Positions 8,814 to 15,479 of a stretch of DNA of 64,000 nt are shown here, piece after piece. Under the pieces are notes generated by a model. The model worked only from the letters and a program-made list of their open reading frames with translations. It was not told the DNA's origin and did no database searches. The DNA is from Halomonas sp. ALS9 (GTDB lineage: Bacteria > Pseudomonadota > Gammaproteobacteria > Pseudomonadales > Halomonadaceae): NCBI RefSeq assembly GCF_001651035.1, contig NZ_LXRG01000065.1, forward strand, positions 62,001 through 126,000, given 5' to 3'. Within the stretch, counting starts at the first letter, position 1. The number at the start of each line of letters is the position of its first letter. Made by a program: the position numbers and the translations under genes.

Positions 8814-9368
8814 ATGACTAATTTTAAATATATAAAGCTGTTTGTTATATGTGGGGTTCCAGTGTTTATGCATTGGAGCCTCAGTATGGTGCTTCTGTTG
8901 CTAGTGCTGTATTCAGCTGCAGATGTTTCGATGTTGATCGCTGCGATTTCATTTTTCACAATAATGTTTTTTCATGAACTGGGCCATATGTGGTTTGCTG
9001 CTAAGCTAGGCCTTAAGTCGTTAAAGATAAAGCTTTATTTGTTTCATGGTCGGTTTTGTTTTGAAGAATCTAACAATGAATACCATACCTGCTTGGTTGC
9101 ATGGGGCGGAGTTGTCGTTCAGGCGATAATTTTTATACCATGTATAGTTATATTTAGCCTTTATAGCGATGTGCTGCCCTGGTTCGTGAATCTTCCTCTG
9201 GTTATATTAGGCTATATAAATGCATTGATAGCAGTGTTTAACTTGATTCCTGCTAAAGGGTTAGATGGGAGAAGGTGCTGGAAATCTATTTCTCTATACT
9301 TTAGGTATGGTAGGTCAAAGGCTAGTCGGCATAAAAATCGTAAGAAGCATCTTAGGTCTATAAAATGA
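8814..9368 (+). CDS. Minimal M50-type membrane metalloprotease
   Basis: Short (184 aa) site-2-protease-like integral membrane protein. It has the zinc motif HELGH in a membrane helix (about residues 51-55) and the second metal motif NLIPAKGLDGRR (NxxPxxxLDG) near residue 145, with hydrophobic segments around 7-27, 31-50, 90-115 and 118-142. Known site-2 proteases are longer and often carry PDZ or CBS domains; none is present. ATG 8814 is preceded by AAGGGTGAGG; an upstream GTG at 8805 lies in that site. The gene is visibly A/T-rich compared with its surroundings and ends in a run of basic residues. The substrate is unknown; the neighbouring RDD/J protein or the next unknown gene are candidates by position only. 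Confidence 0.75.
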   Translation: MTNFKYIKLFVICGVPVFMHWSLSMVLLLLVLYSAADVSMLIAAISFFTIMFFHELGHMWFAAKLGLKSLKIKLYLFHGRFCFEESNNEYHTCLVAWGGVVVQAIIFIPCIVIFSLYSDVLPWFVNLPLVILGYINALIAVFNLIPAKGLDGRRCWKSISLYFRYGRSKASRHKNRKKHLRSIK

Positions 9369-9477
9369 ATGTGTTTTATAACTATATTATACTGTGGTGT
9401 TTTTATGTTTCGGATATCAAATATTATTGAATTAAATGTGATGTTTTTCTTTGTCAATATTTATAGGGGGGTAGTTG

Positions 9478-9927
9478 ATGTTTGAGTTTGCATTGGTGAG
9501 TGTTTCTATATTTGGCTTTGGGGATTGGTATTGTAGTCCTGAACCAAGCTATGAAGGTGGTATAAGAGAGTCAATACACACTCATGTGGTGACGCATGAA
9601 GATCTTAGCTATGATGAGTCAATCATTCTTCAGTATCAAATGGAAGATGCTGACAGGACTCAATCACAGCTAAGAGTATTTGTTTCGGGCGAAAAAAATG
9701 TGATTGGAAATGATTTTACAGTACACCCCCAAGAAATAAAAATTTCTGTTGATTTTGATAAAATTGAAATGTTTACACCTGAGTTTTTACAGGTGGCTCA
9801 AGATTTTTATTTAGAAGATTCGGGGGTAATTGAAGTGGTGGATGTCAACGAGCAAGAAATGAAGCTTCGATCTAAAGAAGCGGGAAATGAGATTGTTTGC
9901 CAATCTAGTCCTGGATTTAATCAGTAA
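9478..9927 (+). CDS. Hypothetical protein, A/T-rich gene
   Basis: 149 aa, acidic, with no recognised family. The first 15 residues are hydrophobic (FEFALVSVSIFGFG) but lack a charged start, so this is not a convincing signal peptide. The rest reads as alternating beta-strands (HTHVVTHEDLSYDESIILQY, RVFVSG, KISVDF) and then a helix and strands. ATG 9478 follows a GGGGGGTAG ribosome site. The gene shares the low G+C of the M50 gene 109 bp upstream and lies on the same strand; the two probably arrived together. Confidence 0.65.
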   Translation: MFEFALVSVSIFGFGDWYCSPEPSYEGGIRESIHTHVVTHEDLSYDESIILQYQMEDADRTQSQLRVFVSGEKNVIGNDFTVHPQEIKISVDFDKIEMFTPEFLQVAQDFYLEDSGVIEVVDVNEQEMKLRSKEAGNEIVCQSSPGFNQ

Positions 9928-10256
9928 GAACACTCCTCAGGTTTATCGCGCATGGAGTATTTTCCTAAAAGTACATAACCTCGAAAAAGCGTCGTCGGAT
10001 AGTAGGGCACAGGACACCCCTCTGCTGACCGGCCGTTATCTCAGCGTGATAAAGCGCTGGTTAAATCGATCTACTCAATGAAATCGCTTTGAGCTTGTTA
10101 ACCTATTACGAACCTCACAAGCTGATATTTTTCGCCAGTATAATTAGACATTAAGATAAAAAAAGCAATAAAATGAACAACAGAGCGTAGCAGAGACGTG
10201 TACACAAAGCTTCTCTGTTCTGTAGGATTCTTTTTATGTGAGTGAGGTGTTGATAA
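9928..10256. other. Gene-free gap of 329 bp
   Basis: The composition changes inside this gap: bases about 9930-10085 return to mid G+C and read open in one frame as 49 residues ending in KRWLNRSTQ, with no start and no recognised family, possibly the stump of a lost gene. Bases 10085-10256 are A/T-rich and hold a TATAAT at 10139-10144 without a good -35 box, a possible promoter for the TerB-like gene. No tRNA or clear terminator is seen. Confidence 0.4.
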
Positions 10257-10793
10257 ATGCATATTATTCTTGGGGCTCTAGGATCCATAGCAACGATACT
10301 TTGGGTTCTGTATCGGTTCGCAGAACTAGGGGTTGATCTCGGTGGCTTAAACCCGTTCCTTTGGAGGCGCCGACGACGTTGGAGAAAGCAGTATGACGCT
10401 AATCCTATTTACTCTATTGAGAAGCCCATTGAAGCCGCCGCATTAGCGTTAACTGCAACCGCGAAAGTGAATGGCGAGATATCGTCTGAAGAGAAGCGCG
10501 AGCTACTTGCGATATTCGAAAATGAATTTCATGTTAGTAAGCGTGAGGCTGTCGACCTGCTGGCATCTAGCACTTTCCTGATCGGGCGTGGAGATGAAAT
10601 TAGAAACTCACTGGAAAAAGTGTTGGCACCGAGCGTACCCAATTTCACTTCAGAGCAAGCAGAATCAGTATTGAATCTGGCGAATAAAATTGCGAAAACG
10701 GGTGGGGAGCCCACCGCTGTTCAAATAGAGTTTATATCAAGCTTACATAAGCACTTGATGCCAGAGTCAGGTGAAAAGGCGAAATGGAGTTGA
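10257..10793 (+). CDS. Membrane-anchored TerB-like protein
   Basis: 178 aa. An N-terminal helix (residues 2-20) is followed by a very basic stretch, WRRRRRWRKQ (about 36-45), then an all-helical TerB-like domain from about residue 55 to 170: AALALTATAKVNGEISSEEKRELLAIFENEF, a central helix pair, and a closing helix. TerB-like domains bind metal through acidic residues and occur in tellurite resistance and phage-defence settings, but also in ordinary stress genes. The SSEEKRELL helix fits; a full metal site cannot be confirmed by eye. ATG 10257 is 10 bases after GAGG. No other ter genes are nearby, so no tellurite role is claimed. Confidence 0.65.
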   Translation: MHIILGALGSIATILWVLYRFAELGVDLGGLNPFLWRRRRRWRKQYDANPIYSIEKPIEAAALALTATAKVNGEISSEEKRELLAIFENEFHVSKREAVDLLASSTFLIGRGDEIRNSLEKVLAPSVPNFTSEQAESVLNLANKIAKTGGEPTAVQIEFISSLHKHLMPESGEKAKWS

Positions 10794-10862
10794 AGGCTAA
10801 AATATTTCTTTGGGCAGCTATGTGTTAAAAATGCATTGAAGAGGCGACTAAGTTCACACATC

Positions 10863-10905
10863 AAAAACGCCTTGGTTTGCTCAAACCAAGGCGTTTGTTT
10901 TTCTC
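10863..10905. terminator. Bidirectional terminator between the TerB-like gene and pgi
   Basis: A 14-bp perfect stem, arms 10865-10878 and 10883-10896, with loop GCTC. T-rich tracts follow on both sides (GTTTTTCTC to the right; TTTTTGATG on the minus strand), so it can end the rightward TerB-like transcript and the leftward pgi transcript. Confidence 0.85.
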
Positions 10906-10922
10906 CCGTTTAACAAACTAGC

Positions 10923-12602
10923 CTAGCGCTTCTTCTTGGCAGGCTTCTTTCCGGCACTGGTCGGGGCGCTCTCCTTCTCGCCGCTACCGCCATTAGGGAA
11001 GTGGGCACGAACCAGTTCCAGCAGTCCTTGCGTTGAGGTGTCGAAGTCGGCGGCGTTGGTGTCGATACGCTCGCTGATTTCACCGGCGATGCGCTTGCCC
11101 AGCTGTACGCCCCACTGGTCAAAGGAGTTGATGTTCCAGATCACCCCTTGCACAAACACCTTGTGCTCATAGAGCGCAATCAATGCACCCAGGTTTTTCG
11201 GCGTTAGTTCGTCCAGCAGCAGGGTACTGGAAGGGCGGTTGCCGGGGCAGCTGTAGGGGTCGTGCTGGCTGAGCTCTTTGCTATCCCCCTGGCTGCCTTC
11301 CATAAAGGCGTTGGCCTGGGCGAGCATATTGGTTAGCAGGGCGAAGTGGTGATCTTCCACGCCGGGCTCGGGCTTGAGCGAGGCGATAAAGTCGATAGGT
11401 ACGTAGCGGGTGCCCTGGTGCAGCAGTTGGAAGAAGGCGTGCTGGCCGTTGGAGCCGGTTTGGCCCCATACAATCGGGCCTGTTTTGTAGTTCACTGGGT
11501 GGCCAAAAATATCCACGGACTTACCGTTAGACTCCATATCCAACTGCTGTAGGAAAGAGGGCAGTTGGTTCAGCGCCTGATCGTAGGGGACGATGGCTTG
11601 GGTTTCGGCACCTACAAAGTTGATGTACCAAATGCCTATTAGCGCCATCAACACGGGCATGTTCTCGGAGAAAGGCGCGTTGATGAAATGGTTATCCATC
11701 TCGTGGGCGCCTTCCAACAGCTCGATAAAGCCTTCAAAACCGATCGACAGCGCAATCGGTAGGCCGATAGACGACCACATGGAGTAGCGACCGCCCACCC
11801 AAGCCCAGAACTCGAACACGTTCTCTTCGCGAATGCCGAACTCCATCGCCGCTTTGCGGTTGGTGGAGGCGGCGATAAAGTGTGCGCCCACGTCTGCGTC
11901 TTCGCCAGCGTTCTCTAGGAACCAGCGCCGGGCTGTTTTTGCGTTGAGCAGCGTTTCCTGGGTCGAGAAGGTTTTGGTGGAGACGATAAATAGCGTGGTG
12001 GCGGGGTCAAGGCGCGAGAGCACCTTCTGAATATGAGTGCCGTCCACGTTGGAAACGAAGTGGAAATGCAGCTCCGGGTGGCGGTATTTGAGCAGCGCGC
12101 GCACCGCCATATTGGGGCCTAAATCCGAGCCGCCAATACCGATATTGACCACGTCCTTAATGCGCTGACCGTTGTAGCCTTTCCACTCGCCGCTGCGCAC
12201 CGCTTCAGAGAACACCTTGATTTGCTCGCGGGTGCGGGTGATTTCCGGCATCACGTCTTCGCCGTCTACATGGATCGGTTCATCGCTCAAATTGCGCAGA
12301 GCGGTGTGTAGTACCGGGCGGTTTTCAGTGACGTTGATAATGTCGCCGGAGAACATCTGCGCGCGGCGCTGAACCAGCGCGGAGTGGTCGGCCAGCTCGA
12401 GCAGTTTGGCGAGCACCTCATCGGAGACGTGGTGCTTGGAGTAGTCCAGAAACAGACCGCCTACCCGTAGGCTCATTTTCTCAAAGCGCTGCGGGTCATT
12501 GGTGAAGTAGTCACGAATGCGGTCGTTGGCGGTTTTGTCGCGCAGGCGGTCAAGCGCCTGCCAGGTAACGCTGCGGGTGAGTTGAAACATAGGGCGATCC
12601 AT
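10923..12602 (-). CDS. pgi: Glucose-6-phosphate isomerase
   Basis: Cytoplasmic enzyme interconverting glucose 6-phosphate and fructose 6-phosphate, joining the fructose PTS and sugar importers to the Entner-Doudoroff route. 559 aa, the bacterial long-form length. Both family signatures are present: the one around WAWVGGRYSMWSS and the one around GPIVWGQTGSNGQHAFFQ; the phosphate-binding IGIGGSDLGP and the C-terminal catalytic QWGVQLGK Lys segment are intact. The C-terminus carries a lysine-rich tail (GKKPAKKKR) absent from the E. coli enzyme. The start is ATG 12602, though ATG 12590 (MFQLT) is nearly as good; neither has a strong ribosome site. A HexR-like site lies 45-59 bp upstream. Confidence 0.97.
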   Translation of the reverse strand: MDRPMFQLTRSVTWQALDRLRDKTANDRIRDYFTNDPQRFEKMSLRVGGLFLDYSKHHVSDEVLAKLLELADHSALVQRRAQMFSGDIINVTENRPVLHTALRNLSDEPIHVDGEDVMPEITRTREQIKVFSEAVRSGEWKGYNGQRIKDVVNIGIGGSDLGPNMAVRALLKYRHPELHFHFVSNVDGTHIQKVLSRLDPATTLFIVSTKTFSTQETLLNAKTARRWFLENAGEDADVGAHFIAASTNRKAAMEFGIREENVFEFWAWVGGRYSMWSSIGLPIALSIGFEGFIELLEGAHEMDNHFINAPFSENMPVLMALIGIWYINFVGAETQAIVPYDQALNQLPSFLQQLDMESNGKSVDIFGHPVNYKTGPIVWGQTGSNGQHAFFQLLHQGTRYVPIDFIASLKPEPGVEDHHFALLTNMLAQANAFMEGSQGDSKELSQHDPYSCPGNRPSSTLLLDELTPKNLGALIALYEHKVFVQGVIWNINSFDQWGVQLGKRIAGEISERIDTNAADFDTSTQGLLELVRAHFPNGGSGEKESAPTSAGKKPAKKKR

Positions 12603-12646
12603 TTGTTATAAGTGAATGTGGTAACCAAATGCGAAAAGTGGCGTTA

Positions 12647-12661
12647 TGTAAAAATACTACA
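12647..12661. promoter_or_regulatory. HexR-like site upstream of pgi
   Basis: TGTAAAAATACTACA fits the HexR pattern TGTAR-N5-YTACA at every fixed position. HexR is the KDPG-sensing repressor of Entner-Doudoroff genes in gammaproteobacteria. It lies 45-59 bp before the pgi start codon. The same pattern occurs before zwf and, with one change, pyk. Confidence 0.5.
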
Positions 12662-12730
12662 TAAAAAATGACAAAGAGTAGAGGGTATAGCGGCTGTAGA
12701 AAGAGATTAAATGCGTAAAGCTACGTGCTT

Positions 12731-12757
12731 AAAAGGGCAGGCATGTTCGCCTGCCCT
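12731..12757 (-). terminator. Terminator of the fru operon
   Basis: Nine-bp G/C-rich stem (arms 12734-12742 and 12749-12757), loop of 6, followed on the minus strand by TTTTAAG. It lies 21 bases past the fruA stop codon. Confidence 0.8.
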
Positions 12758-12777
12758 CACTTTTGGCTAAAAGCTGT

Positions 12778-14511
12778 TTAAGTGGCAACGGCGACTTGGG
12801 CCGCGCCGCGCTTGATAAACGCATAGCCTAAACCTGTCACCAACGAGCCCGCTATAATGGCGCCAAGGTAGAGTAGCGCCGGGGTAATGGCGTTGGGGAT
12901 CAGGAGTACAAAGATGCCGCCGTGAGGCGCCATGAGCTTAGCGCCCACTAACATAGAGAGGGCGCCGGTGAGGGCACCGCCCACCATGCAGGCGGGGATC
13001 ACCCGCAGCGGGTCTTTGGCCGCAAAGGGGATCGCGCCTTCACTGATAAAGCATAGGCCAAGTACAAACGATGCTTTACCTGCTTCGCGCTCCGGTGCAG
13101 AGAACTTGTTGCGCGCCACAAAGCTGGCAATCCCCATACCAATGGCGGGCACCATGCCCGCGGCCATAATCGCCGCCATGGGGCCGTAGGTTTCTGAAGC
13201 GAGCAGACCCACGCCAAAGGTGTAAGCGGCTTTGTTGACCGGGCCACCCAGGTCAAAGCACATCATCGCGCCCAGCAGAATGCCTAGTAGCACCGCATTG
13301 GTGGAGCCCATGGATTCCAGGAAGCTGGTCAGGGCATTGAGAAGCGCCGCGACCGGTTCGCCAATCACGTAGATCATCGTCAGGCCGGTGACCAAGCTGG
13401 CGACCAGCGGAATGATCAGAATCGGTTTGAGGGATTCAACGCTGGAAGGCAGTTTGACGTAGCGCGTCACCGCCAGCGCCACGTAGCCTGCCAGGAAACC
13501 AGCCAAAATACCGCCGATAAAGCCGGAGCCGATATTAGCCGCCAGCATACCGCCAATCATACCCGGCGCGATACCGGGGCGGTCGGCGATGGAGTAGGCG
13601 ATGTAGCCTGCCAACACGGGAATCATCAGCGCGAAGGCGGTGCCGCCACCAATCTGCATCAGTGCGGCGGCCAGAGTGCCTTCCTGCTCGAAGGCTTCAA
13701 TGCCAAACACAAAGGAGAGCGCTATCAGCAAACCGCCCGCCACCACCATTGGCAGCATAAAAGAAACGCCGGTAAGCAGATGCTTATAAACGCCTTTCTC
13801 CTTGACGCTCTTATTGGCGCTGCCCGCGCTGCTGTTGCCGCTTTCTATAGCCGCCTCGCTGAGCGCGGCTTCAAGGGTGGGGCGCGGCTTTTTCAGCGCG
13901 TTGCCGGTCGAGGTGCGGTAGATGCGTTTGCCTGCGAACCGCGCTGGATCAACGTCGATATCGCAAGCCAGTACGACCACATCGGCATTGGCGATCTCTT
14001 CTTCCGTCAGCTGATTTTGGGCGCCTACCGAGCCTTGGGTTTCCACACGAATGGCGTGGCCCATGGCTTTGCCTGCCTCCGCGAGCGCTTCGGCGGCCAT
14101 AAAGGTGTGGGCTACGCCGGTGGGGCAGGCGGTAACGGCAACGATTTTCTTGCCACCCGTTTCACTTGGCGTTGCGGCTGTTGCCGTAGCAGCTGGGGCG
14201 CTATAAATAGGCGCTTCACGCTTGGCCTGGGCGAGAAAGCCACTGGGGTCGGGGAGGGCGCTGGCAATCGGCGCTTGGAATAGCCGCTTGCCTTCAAAGC
14301 GCTCTGGGGCAGGCACGTGATCAGCGGCGACCACGATCAAATCGGCATTGGCGATCTGCTCGGCGGTGGCGGCTTGGAGCGGCGCGACTTCACCATGCAT
14401 TTCTACATGCGCCGACCAGCCTTGGCGCTGGGCGGCTTGTTCCAGGCGCTTAGCCGCGAGGAAGGTGGTCGCCATGCCGCTGGGGCAGGCGGTAATCAGA
14501 ATAATATTCAT
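12778..14511 (-). CDS. fruA: Fructose PTS permease EIIB'BC
   Basis: Membrane component of the fructose phosphotransferase system; imports fructose as fructose 1-phosphate. 577 aa. Domains in order: an EIIB' domain (ITACPSGMATTF, Cys9), an EIIB domain (VTACPTGVAHTFMAA, phosphorylated Cys129), a linker, and an EIIC domain of about eight membrane helices from residue 240 on, with the GGPVNKAAYTFG segment. The second EIIB (CPTGVAHT) matches the active form; EIIB' is usually a docking domain. Its start overlaps the fruK stop by four bases (ATGA). Phosphate comes from FruB. Last gene of fruBKA. Confidence 0.97.
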   Translation of the reverse strand: MNIILITACPSGMATTFLAAKRLEQAAQRQGWSAHVEMHGEVAPLQAATAEQIANADLIVVAADHVPAPERFEGKRLFQAPIASALPDPSGFLAQAKREAPIYSAPAATATAATPSETGGKKIVAVTACPTGVAHTFMAAEALAEAGKAMGHAIRVETQGSVGAQNQLTEEEIANADVVVLACDIDVDPARFAGKRIYRTSTGNALKKPRPTLEAALSEAAIESGNSSAGSANKSVKEKGVYKHLLTGVSFMLPMVVAGGLLIALSFVFGIEAFEQEGTLAAALMQIGGGTAFALMIPVLAGYIAYSIADRPGIAPGMIGGMLAANIGSGFIGGILAGFLAGYVALAVTRYVKLPSSVESLKPILIIPLVASLVTGLTMIYVIGEPVAALLNALTSFLESMGSTNAVLLGILLGAMMCFDLGGPVNKAAYTFGVGLLASETYGPMAAIMAAGMVPAIGMGIASFVARNKFSAPEREAGKASFVLGLCFISEGAIPFAAKDPLRVIPACMVGGALTGALSMLVGAKLMAPHGGIFVLLIPNAITPALLYLGAIIAGSLVTGLGYAFIKRGAAQVAVAT

Positions 14512-15479
14512 AGCGTGGCTCCCTCGGTGATGGTGTCATCAAGACGCCGTATCCGGGTGTGTTGTTGGAGTGAATCGAAATCGGCTGCATGGGGATCGCC
14601 CACGCCGACGTGGCGAACGGCCTCGGCAGACAACGCCGTGGCGAAGCGAAGGGTGTGCTCGGGGGCGTGGCCGCTAAGCAGGCCATGCAACATGCCAGCG
14701 ACAAAGGTGTCCCCGGCGCAGACGGTATTGGTGGCGGTGACCCTGGGCGGTGTGGCGTGCCAGACGCCTTGGGCGCTCACCCACAGCACTCCTTCGGCAC
14801 CCGCTGAAATCAGCGTATGGGCGATGCCGCTTTCATGCAGCCGCTTGGCCGCATTCAGGCGCGCATCGGAAGACGTCATCTCTTTGCCCGCCCACTCTGC
14901 CAGTTCGTTTTCATTAGGCTTAACACCGGCGGGGTGAGTCGCTATGGCCGCATTGAGTGCCGGGCCGCTGGTATCCACCCATAGCGGCACGCCGCTGGCG
15001 TTCAAATGGTTTAACAGTCGGCTGAAATCGTCAAGGGAGAACCCAGGGGGCAGACTGCCCGCCACAACGATGGCTTGTGGAGGCGTTGCACTGGTCAGCT
15101 CGGCATCCAACTTATGAGTCAGCGCTTGCAAATGCTCTGCGTCGATCGGCATGCCGGGGCCGTTAATGTCGGTAACGCGACCGCTCTGTTCCGCAATTTT
15201 GGCATTTATGCGGGTTTCGCCAGGCACCCGCACAAAGGCATCGGTTAAGGCGTACTTGGCAAAGGCCAATTGGAAAGGCGCGTCATTATCGGCGCCTAAA
15301 AAACCGCTGACGGTAACGTCGTGGCCTAGCCCTGCCAATACGCGGGCAACATTGACCCCTTTGCCCGCAGCTTCTAATTGCGCGCTGGTGGGGCGGTTGA
15401 CACTGCCCAGCACCAGCGCGTCGAGATTAAACGCCAAATCCAGCGCTGGGTTGAGGGTAATACACAGCACACGGGCCAT
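14508..15479 (-). CDS. fruK: 1-phosphofructokinase
   Basis: PfkB/ribokinase-family kinase turning fructose 1-phosphate into fructose 1,6-bisphosphate with ATP, the step after FruA. 323 aa. Seen: the N-terminal TLNPALDLAF, substrate-binding GKGVNVARVLAGLG (residues about 38-51), and the C-terminal PfkB signature with the anion hole and catalytic Asp in CAGDTFVAG. Its ATG overlaps the fruB stop by one base (TAATG) and its stop overlaps fruA, so the three are translated together. Confidence 0.97.
   Translation of the reverse strand: MARVLCITLNPALDLAFNLDALVLGSVNRPTSAQLEAAGKGVNVARVLAGLGHDVTVSGFLGADNDAPFQLAFAKYALTDAFVRVPGETRINAKIAEQSGRVTDINGPGMPIDAEHLQALTHKLDAELTSATPPQAIVVAGSLPPGFSLDDFSRLLNHLNASGVPLWVDTSGPALNAAIATHPAGVKPNENELAEWAGKEMTSSDARLNAAKRLHESGIAHTLISAGAEGVLWVSAQGVWHATPPRVTATNTVCAGDTFVAGMLHGLLSGHAPEHTLRFATALSAEAVRHVGVGDPHAADFDSLQQHTRIRRLDDTITEGATL

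Noticed and set aside
9887..10081. 64-codon open frame after the A/T-rich unknown gene
   Set aside because: It starts inside the unknown gene, lacks a ribosome site and matches no family I know; noted only as a possible gene remnant in the gap.
10257..10793. Tellurite-resistance operon
   Set aside because: Only a TerB-like domain is present; no terA, terC, terD or terE neighbours.
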